The position numbers and the translations under genes were made by a program. This document shows, one piece after another, positions 25,881-33,819 of a stretch of DNA of 64,000 nt. Numbering within the stretch: position 1 is the first letter of the stretch; every line of letters starts with the position of its first letter. The DNA is from JBGPRB01 sp964422155 (GTDB taxonomy: Bacteria; Chloroflexota; Dehalococcoidia; Dehalococcoidales; RBG-16-60-22), in the NCBI GenBank assembly GCA_964422155.1, contig CAYQZZ010000002.1:14372-78371 (forward strand). Reading direction: 5' to 3'. The notes below the pieces were generated by a model. The model saw only the letters and a program-made list of their open reading frames with translations. It ran no database searches and was not told the DNA's origin.

Positions 25881-26315
25881 CCCCCCTTCAAGCTCCGTTG
25901 TAGATTGTGTGGAAAAAATTTTTCAAGAAATATTAAATATTTTTTTTGGCAAGAACCCATGAGCAAAGCACAAATGTGACTGGGCCTTATAGCAGACATG
26001 ATAACAAGGCTTTTCCTTTTCAGTAGGATGGTGTAATATTTCGCCAAAGGTTTGTATAAATGTGCCAACAAGTTATATAATTCCGTCAATGATATGTATC
26101 AAACGATATATATAAAAAGATATATATATAATATATAATAAGTTTTATAAAAAAGAAAGGAGGTATATCATAAGCGTCTCTACTTGTCATTGGATTATAT
26201 CTACGCCAGTGAAATTAAAGGTTTTTACTGCTTATTTGAAGAAATATTAAGGCATTACGCCGTTCTTTCCTATCTCTACCTTTACGAATGATGGGAGTGA
26301 CTTAAAGGAGGTGAA
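25881..26315. other. AT-rich divergent control region between dctP and dctQM
   Basis: The region contains long TA runs (about 26103-26145) and TTGTAT...TATAAT-type sequence that may form a plus-strand promoter for dctQM. AAAGGAGG at 26156-26163 is followed by no usable start codon; the frame that runs on (through 26291) lacks one. No RNA gene or dyad could be identified. Confidence 0.4.
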
Positions 26316-26855
26316 ATGAGCCAGGACGTAACCCTGGAGACCAGCCAGGATAAAAGGGAATTAACAGGTTATAATCGTACAATAATGTGGACTTGCCGGG
26401 CGATGACAGCTATCGGTGCCGTGGTGCTGGCGATAATGATGTTTCTCTCGGTTGCTGATATCTGCGGTCGTTTCTTTTTTAATAAACCAATAGAAGGTAC
26501 CTATGAGATAGTGTCACTTATGGTGGTCTTAGTTGGCTGCCTCGGGCTGGGCTATTGCCAGCTTGTCAAGGGGAACATTATGATTGATGTCGTCACCAAG
26601 CGTCTCAGCCCGAGATGGCAAGCTATACTGAATGTCATTTCATATCTCATATCTATTGCCGTATGTGCCACAGTAGTCTGGCAGGTATCATTGAGGATGT
26701 GGGATTATATGCATAAACAACTTGGTGGTGAAACCATTACTTTGGGTATTATCCTCTGGCCTTTTATGCTTTTAATGGCGGTGTGTTTCGCCTGGGTGAC
26801 CGTGATATTTTGCATAGACCTTTATCACGCTTTTAGAGAGGTGCTCAAGCGATGA
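26316..26855 (+). CDS. dctQ: TRAP transporter small permease, DctQ family
   Basis: This 179-residue membrane protein has the four hydrophobic segments expected of DctQ, including the family pattern FVLSVADICGRFFFNKPIEGTYEIV (first part seen near residues 45-65). It forms the membrane part of a TRAP importer together with DctM. AAGGAGG is directly before the ATG. Its stop overlaps the dctM start (ATGA). Confidence 0.88.
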   Translation: MSQDVTLETSQDKRELTGYNRTIMWTCRAMTAIGAVVLAIMMFLSVADICGRFFFNKPIEGTYEIVSLMVVLVGCLGLGYCQLVKGNIMIDVVTKRLSPRWQAILNVISYLISIAVCATVVWQVSLRMWDYMHKQLGGETITLGIILWPFMLLMAVCFAWVTVIFCIDLYHAFREVLKR

Positions 26856-28147
26856 ATCAGACTGAAATAGGTATCATAGGTATCGCTATTCTGTCAATTA
26901 TGCTCATGATAGGACTGGATGTCGGTTTTTCTATGCTGGTCACCGGTTTTATCGGTTTTGCCATGATAGGCGGCTGGACTGCAGCCTTAGGCAATATGGC
27001 CATACTGCCGTTTGATTCATTAAATAATTACTTCTTTGCCGTGCTTCCTCTCTTCCTGCTTATGGGCGCGTTTTGTGCCGAGGGCCAGATAGGCAGAGAT
27101 GCGTATGAGATGGCTCGTACCTGGTTCGGGCAATTAAAAGGTGGCCTGGCGATAGCCACGATAGGCGCCTGCGGTCTATTCGCGGCCATAACCGGTACCA
27201 CTTTAGCCGGTTCGCTGGTCATGGGTAAGGTGGCTTATCCGGAGATGAGAAAGGCGGGGTATAAGATGCCGTTAGCTGCCGGAGTCGTCTCGGTTGGGGG
27301 TACCCTGGGCATCTTAATACCACCCAGCATGGGATTTATTCTTATCGGGATAATGACGGACTTAAATATCGGTGAGCTATTTATGGCTGGAATAATACCT
27401 GGCATTGTTGTCATTATCTTTTATATGTCCACCATTGTTATATGGAGCAAAATTGACCCAAAATTAGCTCCGACCACGCCGAGAGCAACCTGGAAGAAGA
27501 GAATAGCATCGGTAAGGCTGACCTGGCCGGTGGTGCTTTTATTTCTCGTCATCATGGGAGGTATTTATGGCGGTGTCTTTACCGCTACCGAGGCGGGTGC
27601 TATCGGCGCCTTCGGGGCTCTGGTTATCCCTCTGGCGAGGAGACAGATGTCTCGCCGGGCCCTGTGGAATTCCTTGATGGATTGCGCCAGGATGACCTCT
27701 ATGATTGTTATCCTGCTGGTGGGTGCCTATATGTTCAACGCCTTTATGGCGATAACCCAGATTCCAGCTACCTTCGGCAATTTTTTAGTCGATTTACCGC
27801 TGCCAAGATGGGGTATCATGTTTTTTATCCTGGTATTCTATATTGTTGCCGGTACGTTTTTTGACCCTATTTCCATATTAATTCTCACCATTTCTATCTT
27901 CTACCCTGCGGTAAAAGCACTGGGATTCGACCTGATATGGTACAGCGTCATCATGGTGAGGTTGATAGAAATAGGGCAGATATCCCCGCCGGCCGGCATT
28001 AACCTGTTTGGACTTAAAGGAGTTATCGATGCTCCTATGGGCGAAATTTTCAAGGGGGTAATACCATTCCTTATATCTGATGTATTTAACCTGGCTCTGC
28101 TGTGTGCCTTTCCTGTAATCTGCACTTTCTTACCTAGCATGATGTGA
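26852..28147 (+). CDS. dctM: TRAP transporter large permease, DctM family
   Basis: This 431-residue membrane protein has about twelve hydrophobic segments and typical DctM sequence (AAITGTTLAGSLVMGKVAYPEM, GGTLGILIPPSMGFILIGIM and EIGQISPPAGINLFGLKGV). It is the sodium- or proton-coupled translocator of the TRAP system. Length and motifs are normal. Translation is coupled to dctQ by a four-base overlap. The substrate is a carboxylate of unknown type; the neighbouring oxidoreductase genes suggest a catabolic substrate. Confidence 0.9.
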   Translation: MNQTEIGIIGIAILSIMLMIGLDVGFSMLVTGFIGFAMIGGWTAALGNMAILPFDSLNNYFFAVLPLFLLMGAFCAEGQIGRDAYEMARTWFGQLKGGLAIATIGACGLFAAITGTTLAGSLVMGKVAYPEMRKAGYKMPLAAGVVSVGGTLGILIPPSMGFILIGIMTDLNIGELFMAGIIPGIVVIIFYMSTIVIWSKIDPKLAPTTPRATWKKRIASVRLTWPVVLLFLVIMGGIYGGVFTATEAGAIGAFGALVIPLARRQMSRRALWNSLMDCARMTSMIVILLVGAYMFNAFMAITQIPATFGNFLVDLPLPRWGIMFFILVFYIVAGTFFDPISILILTISIFYPAVKALGFDLIWYSVIMVRLIEIGQISPPAGINLFGLKGVIDAPMGEIFKGVIPFLISDVFNLALLCAFPVICTFLPSMM

Positions 28148-28187
28148 TGTCATCTTGCTATTAACTGTGCAATGTGTTTATACGAGT

Positions 28188-28219
28188 CCGTAGTATCCAG
28201 AAAGACACTGGGACTACGG
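28188..28219. terminator. Convergent hairpin between dctM and the methyltransferase gene
   Basis: CCGTAGTATCCAG and CTGGGACTACGG form a stem of about twelve pairs with one bulge and a seven-base loop between the two convergent genes. The right arm overlaps the end of the methyltransferase gene. It lacks a clear T-run, but its position suits a two-way terminator. Confidence 0.4.
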
Positions 28220-28780
28220 TTTGGCGACCACCAGGTAATGGTAAGGTCCGCTATCTTTAACTGTTTCTACAGTGAAGCCTGCGGTCTGAATCAGGCGAAC
28301 TGCCATGTCTTCACTGAATCTTATCTTCAAAGGAGGACCTAAATCCATTGGCTCTTTCTTCCAGTCCAGATTGACCAACTTACCTGCGGACTTGACCATC
28401 CTCCTGGCATTTTCCAGAACTCTGGCCGGGTCTTGAAAGTCGTGAAGTGCTATCCCAAAGAAGACGATATCAGCGCATTGCTCACATATGACCGATTCTT
28501 CCGCTTGACTTGCTGTCAGGTTCAGGTTTTTAAGCCCTTCCTTGGCGGCTAGCTCTTTCAAGCTGGTTATTGACCGGGCATCCACATCTAGGCCGTACAC
28601 TTTTCCCCTCCGGCCAACCATCCTGGCCGCCGGTAGAGTGAAGAAACCACCACCACAACCTATGTCAACAAAGGTGAAGCCAGGTTTTAATCCAATATCC
28701 GCTAGAATGGCTTCCGGGTTTTGCCATTTTCTTCTCTCATGGTCAATAGCGGGTCTGTACATATTCATATTGGAGTTCAC
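28214..28780 (-). CDS. Class I SAM-dependent methyltransferase
   Basis: This 188-residue methyltransferase has motif I FVDIGCGGGFFTLP near residues 36-49, an acidic residue at the end of strand 2 (GLDVDARS) and the motif FFGIALHDF. It resembles the Methyltransf_11/25 group; the methyl acceptor is unknown. The frame starts with GTG at 28780, with an ATG four and six codons later; no clear ribosome site allows a choice. It ends at the convergent hairpin. Confidence 0.8.
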   Translation of the reverse strand: MNSNMNMYRPAIDHERRKWQNPEAILADIGLKPGFTFVDIGCGGGFFTLPAARMVGRRGKVYGLDVDARSITSLKELAAKEGLKNLNLTASQAEESVICEQCADIVFFGIALHDFQDPARVLENARRMVKSAGKLVNLDWKKEPMDLGPPLKIRFSEDMAVRLIQTAGFTVETVKDSGPYHYLVVAKP

Positions 28781-28907
28781 TATGATTAGCTATTCACGGC
28801 TAATCCAATCTGATTATACCTGTATGAACCAAATGTTTATCAAGTAGTTTACAGATACAGTTAAATGATAATTAATGGCTTCACATAAGTCAACGCATTA
28901 GGCTACA

Positions 28908-28977
28908 TTTCGCGGAGAATGGCCGCGGCAGACTGACCTGGCGATGTCAATCGCCTTTTCGAGAGGCAGCCGCGAAA
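28908..28977 (+). ncRNA. Possible structured RNA or terminator in a long gap
   Basis: TTTCGCGG (28908-28915) and CCGCGAAA (28970-28977) are perfect 8-base complements that close a domain. Inside lies GGCGAT-gtca-ATCGCC (28940-28955) followed by TTTT, which reads like a short plus-strand terminator. The two-level fold in an otherwise gene-free stretch (28781-29066) may be a small RNA or decayed element. No known family was recognised. Confidence 0.3.
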
Positions 28978-29066
28978 CGATTTGATGATTTAATTAGTAG
29001 CAAAACTTGAAAAGACAGCTGATAATAATATCAAGTTGGCTTCAAAATAAGGGATAAAAAGGATAT

Positions 29067-29143
29067 TGGTAGCGCATACGGGATTCGAACCCGTGATCTC
29101 GTCCTTGAGAGGGACGCGTCCTGGGCCGCTAGACGAATGCGCC
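29067..29143 (-). tRNA. tRNA-Glu (anticodon CTC)
   Basis: On the minus strand the cloverleaf is complete: acceptor GGCGCAT/ATGCGCT (with G1-U72), D arm GTCTAG...GAC, anticodon stem CGTCC/GGACG around loop CTCTCAA (anticodon CTC, reading GAG), and T arm ACGGG/CCCGT with TTCGAAT. The discriminator A and the CCA end are encoded. It lies 12 bases behind tRNA-Gln and shares its promoter. Confidence 0.93.
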
Positions 29144-29155
29144 GTTATATAAATC

Positions 29156-29229
29156 TGGCTGGGGAGGAAGGAGTCGAACCTTCGCTCACGGATCCAGAGT
29201 CCGCTGTCCTACCACTAGACGACTCCCCA
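29156..29229 (-). tRNA. tRNA-Gln (anticodon CTG)
   Basis: On the minus strand the acceptor TGGGGAG/CTCCCCA begins with the U1-A72 pair typical of tRNA-Gln. The anticodon stem GCGGA/TCCGT encloses CTCTGGA (anticodon CTG, reading CAG), and the T arm is GAAGG/CCTTC. The G discriminator and CCA are encoded. Confidence 0.93.
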
Positions 29230-29240
29230 GCGATAGGTAA

Positions 29241-29269
29241 ATTATAGCATGAAGCTTCGTCAGAGACAA
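29241..29269 (-). promoter_or_regulatory. Promoter of the tRNA-Gln/tRNA-Glu pair
   Basis: On the minus strand TTGTCT (29269-29264), a 17-base spacer and a perfect TATAAT (29246-29241) lie 12 bases before tRNA-Gln. Confidence 0.65.
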
Positions 29270-29284
29270 TCGTTATCCGCCAAT

Positions 29285-29313
29285 TTGACACTATAGTGAC
29301 GACGGGCTATTGT
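29285..29313 (+). promoter_or_regulatory. Predicted rnc promoter
   Basis: TTGACA (29285-29290) and TATTGT (29308-29313) with a 17-base spacer lie 25 bases before rnc, divergent from the tRNA promoter. Confidence 0.5.
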
Positions 29314-29338
29314 TATTACTTGAAAGGGGGATTTCTCC

Positions 29339-30040
29339 GTGCCCGATATTGGTGCCTTGCAGAAGATACTGGGGGTCACTTTTAACAGGCCATCCCTGTT
29401 GGAACAGGCCCTGGTCCACAGTTCCTATATTAATGAGAATCCCACCCATACTTCCGGCCATAATGAAAGGCTCGAATTTTTCGGTGATGCTGTGCTGGAC
29501 TTTATCGTCGCCGAGAAGCTATATCAAGAGTTTCCCGACCTCAGTGAGGGCAAAATGACCAAGCTACGGGCGGCGCTGGTGCGCCGGGATACTCTGGCCC
29601 GTGTGGCCAGAGCTATAAATTTGGGCGATTATCTTTACATGGGGAAGGGAGAAGAGTCGAGCGGAGGGCGGAACAAGACGCCTAACCTGGCGGGGGCTCT
29701 GGAAGCCATAATTGCCGCTGTTTATCTTGACCAGGGTATGGCCGCTGCCGGAAATATGGTTATGGGACTACTCGTTGAAGAATGGAAAAAGGTATCTCGC
29801 CAGAGTGTTTATGTTGATTATAAATCGAAGTTACAGGAGCTGGTACAGTCCCGATATCAGGTGACGCCTGCCTATTGTCTGGTGTCCGAGGAAGGTCCGG
29901 ACCATGATAAAGTGTTCACGGTTGAGGTTATGGTTAATACGAAGATTCTTGGTAGCGGTACCGGCAAGAGTAAAAAGCTGGCCGAGACAGAAGCCGCCCG
30001 TCTGGCATTGGAGCGTCTTGGTGCCGACTTTACGGAATAG
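29339..30040 (+). CDS. rnc: Ribonuclease III
   Basis: This 233-residue dsRNA endonuclease has the catalytic signature NERLEFFGDAVLDFIV near residues 43-58 and a C-terminal dsRNA-binding domain (DYKSKLQELVQ at about 160 to the end, with GTGKSKKLAETEAARLAL). It matures rRNA and degrades structured RNA in the cytoplasm. The start is GTG, with GGGGG eight bases upstream; no ATG exists at the N-terminus. It leads a unit with a small basic protein and acylphosphatase. Length is normal. Confidence 0.96.
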   Translation: MPDIGALQKILGVTFNRPSLLEQALVHSSYINENPTHTSGHNERLEFFGDAVLDFIVAEKLYQEFPDLSEGKMTKLRAALVRRDTLARVARAINLGDYLYMGKGEESSGGRNKTPNLAGALEAIIAAVYLDQGMAAAGNMVMGLLVEEWKKVSRQSVYVDYKSKLQELVQSRYQVTPAYCLVSEEGPDHDKVFTVEVMVNTKILGSGTGKSKKLAETEAARLALERLGADFTE

Positions 30041-30097
30041 ACACTATTTGCTAAACTGCATTTAAGAGTACCTCAGGTACCTTAGCGAGGTGTTATT

Positions 30098-30247
30098 ATG
30101 GGTAAACGAGATTACAAGCAGAGAGAGCAAAAAAAGGCGAAAAAGGATACCAAGAAAGTATCCCCGGTTACTATTGTGACGACACCGGTAGAGGTAGAGG
30201 TAATTAAAAAGGGGAAGAAGAAGCGCGACGAGGAAGAGGAGGTATAG
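30098..30247 (+). CDS. Small highly charged protein (49 residues)
   Basis: This short protein is Lys/Glu-rich: a basic start (MGKRDYKQREQKKAKKDTKK), a central hydrophobic stretch (VSPVTIVTTPVEVEVI), then KKGKKKRD and an acidic tail. GAGGTG lies six bases before the ATG, next to a GTACC/GGTAC hairpin (30063-30084) that could modulate it. The composition suggests nucleic-acid binding or a ribosome-associated role. Its place between rnc and acylphosphatase and its coding-like composition support a real gene; I do not recognise a family. Confidence 0.6.
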   Translation: MGKRDYKQREQKKAKKDTKKVSPVTIVTTPVEVEVIKKGKKKRDEEEEV

Positions 30248-30264
30248 TCCTTCCGCGGAAGGAC
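30247..30264. repeat. Perfect 18-base palindrome
   Basis: GTCCTTCCG followed by CGGAAGGAC is a perfect 9+9 palindrome that starts in the stop codon of the small charged protein and lies 25 bases before the acylphosphatase start. It could be a protein-binding site or an RNA processing stem. Confidence 0.5.
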
Positions 30265-30289
30265 CGGGAGAGTCAGGAAGTGGTGGTGA

Positions 30290-30571
30290 ATGGCTGATAT
30301 GGCGTCGCTTCAGGCGACGGTTCGTGGTCGAGTGCATGGCGTCTTCTTCCGTGCTTTTGTTGAAGAATGGGCGGCGGAACTGAATCTGACCGGTTACGTA
30401 CGCAACCGGCCTGACGGCAACGTAGAGGTCAGGGCGGAGGGCGAAAGGCAGCGACTGGAGAAACTGGTCGGTTATCTTAAGGTAGGGCCGCCTGCCGCCA
30501 GAGTTGATGAGGTGATAACCGTTTGGACGGCATATTCCGGGGCTTTCTCAGGCTTTCGTGTCAGGTACTAG
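30290..30571 (+). CDS. acyP: Acylphosphatase
   Basis: This 93-residue enzyme hydrolyses acyl-phosphates. The conserved substrate-binding loop and Arg (GRVHGVFFRAFV, about residues 13-24) and the catalytic Asn (GYVRNRPDGNVEV, near 35-47) are present. The length is normal. A GTGGTGGTGA sequence lies just before the ATG. It follows rnc, a common neighbourhood. Confidence 0.93.
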   Translation: MADMASLQATVRGRVHGVFFRAFVEEWAAELNLTGYVRNRPDGNVEVRAEGERQRLEKLVGYLKVGPPAARVDEVITVWTAYSGAFSGFRVRY

Positions 30572-30606
30572 TCTGGCCTTTTGAGTGTGTTTAGCAATTA
30601 TCTGGT

Positions 30607-30680
30607 GTCATTCCCGCGAAGGCGGGAATCCAGAGGGGGGTAAAGGTGGCTGGATTCTCGGGTCAAGCCCGAGAATGACA
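30607..30680. repeat. Dispersed intergenic hairpin repeat
   Basis: Two hairpins, gtcattcccgcgaaggcggga and attctcgggtcaagcccgagaat, make up a repeat beginning gtcatt and ending aatgac. It lies between convergent genes and could act as a terminator for both. Confidence 0.65.
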
Positions 30681-30703
30681 TTATAAAAAATCTCAATTAT
30701 TTT

Positions 30704-31126
30704 TTATTTTACTTCCTGCAGTCCGTAGTACAAATCTTTTTTAAGGATGCGATACAGAGCCTCGGGTGAAGTGCGGTACATGTCCCCGCCGCGTAACTGG
30801 CCAAGCTCATGGCCGAGTTCTTCCAGGCTGATGTCGCGGTTGCCGTTGCGCAGGAAAAGACGGAAGATACCCTCCAGGATGGGTAACCGGTCATTTATGA
30901 AGTCATTTTGCTTCGAGCAGCACTTATGAATAGTCAAAATAAGAGCTTCCGGCGATGGTTGTTTTCCCTTGCCGCTTATTTTTCTGGAACACTCGGGGCA
31001 TAGATAGTCCTTGATGAGAACCGAAAGAGAACGGTTGTTTTGCGGAAACCAGTCCAGGGCGATAGCCCAGCGCGTCTTCGCCAGCTCGATACTCTTTTCT
31101 TCCTTGTCCATAGCGTCATCACCCAT
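30704..31126 (-). CDS. Uncharacterised protein with a possible zinc knuckle
   Basis: This protein of about 140 residues is not one I recognise. It has one CPEC (near residue 48-51) and a CC (near 69) but no full zinc-binding set, and is otherwise helical, with EELGHELGQLRGGDMYRTSPEALYRILKKDL near the C-terminus. Two in-frame ATGs lie close together and no strong ribosome site decides the start. It is the last gene of the molybdenum-cofactor unit, 10 bases after the DUF362 gene, which gives the only functional clue. Confidence 0.55.
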   Translation of the reverse strand: MGDDAMDKEEKSIELAKTRWAIALDWFPQNNRSLSVLIKDYLCPECSRKISGKGKQPSPEALILTIHKCCSKQNDFINDRLPILEGIFRLFLRNGNRDISLEELGHELGQLRGGDMYRTSPEALYRILKKDLYYGLQEVK

Positions 31127-31136
31127 ATATACCGGA

Positions 31137-31868
31137 CTAAGCCTGAAGCTCTACCTTGGCCGACCTTATCAGGTCAAGGTAACCGACTTTTAATCCCAGC
31201 TCGTCAGCGACTTCACGGTCAGCCTCATAAGGTTCTCCGATAAATACCTTATCGTATTCCTCGACTTCGCCTTCGCTCGGGTCCTGTCTGACGGCGAACT
31301 TCTGTCTGGCCTCGACGATACCCAGGTCGAAGGGGAGAGTGAAATAGAGGTCGGCCAGTACCTTGTCTATTCCCAGGCTGTAGAGGTTCTCCCAACCCAA
31401 TGAAGTATCTCCGTGGTACTTGCTGCTCGGCAGCAGCGAAAGCAGGTTCATAATGGAAAAACTGCCTGTGCCGTTATATGTCTTCAGCGGCGCTACGGTT
31501 ATCAGGTAGTCACTGGATAGTATGACATTGGGCACCCAGAATGTCGGCACGGCGAACGGTTTGGGCAGTGGATTGTCCACTTCAACGAAGATACAGTCCT
31601 TGACGTCCAGCGTGAGTACGCGCGGGAAATTATAACCGAGCGCCTGATATATCGGTCGGGTGGGTATACCGCCGGGAGTGCCCTCGAGTAAAAGGATATC
31701 GGCGTCGCTCACTCGCCGGATACTGGAAATGATGGCAGCCAGCATATCGGCACTGGTGGTAACCGGGTAGGGTAGCGGATAGGAGGCGTTGGGCTTAATC
31801 AGGACGCGCCTGGCCCTGGCTACCACGGACGGCACCTTAAAGACAAAATCAGAGGCTTCTAATATCAA
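31137..31868 (-). CDS. DUF362 domain-containing protein
   Basis: This 243-residue protein matches DUF362 (VLIKPNASYPLPYPVTTSAD near residues 23-42; VDNPLPKPFAVPTFW; APLKTYNGTGSFSIMNLL). Some DUF362 proteins carry Fe-S ferredoxin domains, but this one does not. Its activity is unknown. It overlaps mobB by four bases, so it is co-translated with the molybdenum-cofactor genes. Confidence 0.75.
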   Translation of the reverse strand: MILEASDFVFKVPSVVARARRVLIKPNASYPLPYPVTTSADMLAAIISSIRRVSDADILLLEGTPGGIPTRPIYQALGYNFPRVLTLDVKDCIFVEVDNPLPKPFAVPTFWVPNVILSSDYLITVAPLKTYNGTGSFSIMNLLSLLPSSKYHGDTSLGWENLYSLGIDKVLADLYFTLPFDLGIVEARQKFAVRQDPSEGEVEEYDKVFIGEPYEADREVADELGLKVGYLDLIRSAKVELQA

Positions 31869-32515
31869 TGCTTCCTCCTCAGGGAAATATGCAGGCTTTT
31901 AACTTCGCCATTGCCTTGAGGATGGGGTATCATGGCAACCAGGGTGCGTGTCAACAGGTCTTTAAGTGACGGACTGATGGGGGTAGGGGCGCCGTTAATT
32001 ACCAGTTCCAGGTCGTTTTCCCCGTTCCGGGTTATTATCGTTTTTTCAATAATGTCGGCTATTCCGGCGACGTTATCTCGGGAGAACTGCGGAACATCAA
32101 TATCCAGCGGCTCATCCGTGACTACCGCCAGTAAATTCTTCGGGTCGGTCAGCAATTCCTTACCCTGTTCACGGCGGTGGACCTCGATTTTGGGGTAGTT
32201 GCTGCCCTTGAATCCTTCGGTCAGGATGATGTCGTAGTCCCAGAGGACAAAGCTGGATATTTCCCGGGGGTCGAAATATTTATCGATGCGCCGGTAGATA
32301 GCCAGATGGTCCAGAGAATTAATGGCCGATATCTCGCTGCCGGCCCTGGTGAAGCGCCAGGTGTCCTTGGCGGCCGTATCGATATCGTCCTTATGGTGCG
32401 AATGCTTGACAATGGCTACTTTATAGCCGCGCTGTTTGAGCTCGACGATGAGTCTTTCCAGCAGAGTTGTCTTACCGGCACTCGATTTGCCGACGATAGA
32501 TATAATAGAACGCAT
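31865..32515 (-). CDS. mobB: Molybdopterin-guanine dinucleotide biosynthesis GTPase MobB
   Basis: This 216-residue P-loop protein has IVGKSSAGKTTLLERL near residues 7-22 and the MobB signature VAIVKHSHHKDDIDTAAKDT (33-52). It supports insertion of guanine nucleotide into molybdopterin in concert with MobA. The C-terminal region past residue 170 is longer than in minimal MobB and may bind partner proteins. It is downstream of moeA and overlaps the DUF362 gene. Confidence 0.9.
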   Translation of the reverse strand: MRSIISIVGKSSAGKTTLLERLIVELKQRGYKVAIVKHSHHKDDIDTAAKDTWRFTRAGSEISAINSLDHLAIYRRIDKYFDPREISSFVLWDYDIILTEGFKGSNYPKIEVHRREQGKELLTDPKNLLAVVTDEPLDIDVPQFSRDNVAGIADIIEKTIITRNGENDLELVINGAPTPISPSLKDLLTRTLVAMIPHPQGNGEVKSLHISLRRKH

Positions 32516-32541
32516 ATAGCTTTCCCTGTTATCCTGTACCG

Positions 32542-33819
32542 TTAAATATTTACTTCTTCATTCCAGTCCAGCATTAATACCTGGACGGTTTCGCCTTTAT
32601 TTACCTTACCTCTTTCTTCAGGGATGAGTACAAGCCCGTTCGCCAGGCTCATAGAGGTAAGGATTCCCGAGCCCTGCGGGCCGGTCAGTCTGGCATAGTA
32701 GTGGCCATCGCGTTTTTCTATGATTGCCCGGTCATAGATGCGGCGTCCGGCATCGTTCTTTACGCTATCTTCCATGATTGCTTCCACGGTAGGTTTGGCG
32801 AAGTTCTTTTTTCCCATCATCTTCAGTAGCGCCGGCCGGACGAATAGCTCGAAGCTTACCATGCAACTGGCGGCATTGCCGGGTAAACCCAGATGGGGTA
32901 TGCTCTTCAACTTGCCGTTTTTATCTTTGCCTTTTATCTTGCCGAATGCCAGCGGCTTCCCCGGCTTGACACGGACCTGCCAGAAGACCATTTCGCCGTC
33001 TCTGGCCAGGATATCCTTCACCATATCGTAATCGCCCATGGATACGCCGCCGGTGGTCAGCAGTATATCGGCATCTCCTGCCTGTTTTAGCTTGCTGACC
33101 AGTTCTGTCTCGTCATCACGGGCTATCCCCAGTAGTTTAGGGATACAGCCGTAGCGCTTGACCAGGCTGGCGATGCTGTAGGCGTTGCTGTCATATATCT
33201 TGCCCTCGGGGAGGGATTGACTGACGTCCACCAGCTCATTCCCGGTAGATAGCACAGCCACTATGGGGCGGCGTATAACTCTGACCCGGCTGTACCCTAG
33301 CGAAGCCATCAAGCCGATTTCAGCCGACCTGACGACAGTGCCTTTCTTCAATGCGATAGTACCGCGGGCGATATCTTCTCCCGCTAGTCTGATGTTCAGG
33401 CCGGGTCTGGCTTCGGATAAAATGCCTACCCGGGTAATCGTCTCGGCGGGGGTATTTTTATTTTTTTGTTCGTCGGTATCTTCAAACTGCACGACGCTAT
33501 CGGCTCCCCGCGGAATGGGCGCTCCGGTCATGATACGGACCGCCGTGCCCGGCACGACCTCTTGCCGGGAGATGGAGCCTGCCAGTACTATATCAATGAC
33601 ACGAAGAACCCTGGGTGTTTTTTCAGAGGCCCCCTTGGTATCCTGCGACCGCACGGCATATCCGTCCATGGCGGAGTTATCCAGCGGTGGTACGTTAATA
33701 TCGGATTTAATATCATCGGCAAGGACCTGCCCCAGCGATTCCAGGATGGGGACAGATTCCGCCTCAAGGACGTTTACCTCATAGAGAATCTTTTGAAGTG
33801 CCTCTTCAACGCTCAGCAT
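32542..33819 (-). CDS. moeA: Molybdopterin molybdenumtransferase MoeA
   Basis: This 425-residue enzyme inserts molybdate into adenylated molybdopterin. It has the MoeA start VEEALQKIL, DNSAMDGYAVR near residues 46-57, TTGGVSMGDYDMV near 255-267 and GLPGNAASCMVSFELFVRP near 305-323. The length matches the family. It overlaps the mobA stop by one base (TAATG) and precedes mobB, forming a compact molybdenum-cofactor operon that implies molybdo- or tungsto-enzymes in this organism. Confidence 0.94.
   Translation of the reverse strand: MLSVEEALQKILYEVNVLEAESVPILESLGQVLADDIKSDINVPPLDNSAMDGYAVRSQDTKGASEKTPRVLRVIDIVLAGSISRQEVVPGTAVRIMTGAPIPRGADSVVQFEDTDEQKNKNTPAETITRVGILSEARPGLNIRLAGEDIARGTIALKKGTVVRSAEIGLMASLGYSRVRVIRRPIVAVLSTGNELVDVSQSLPEGKIYDSNAYSIASLVKRYGCIPKLLGIARDDETELVSKLKQAGDADILLTTGGVSMGDYDMVKDILARDGEMVFWQVRVKPGKPLAFGKIKGKDKNGKLKSIPHLGLPGNAASCMVSFELFVRPALLKMMGKKNFAKPTVEAIMEDSVKNDAGRRIYDRAIIEKRDGHYYARLTGPQGSGILTSMSLANGLVLIPEERGKVNKGETVQVLMLDWNEEVNI

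Noticed and set aside
25877..26089. Minus-strand frame of 70 codons between dctP and dctQ
   Set aside because: No ribosome site, AT-rich low-complexity translation, and it overlaps the predicted dctP promoter.
26170..26291. Plus-strand frame running on after the orphan AAAGGAGG at 26156
   Set aside because: No ATG, GTG or TTG at a suitable distance; kept only as a note on the leader.
33263..33784. Plus-strand frame opposite moeA
   Set aside because: moeA is a complete, well-conserved gene; the opposite frame is a shadow.
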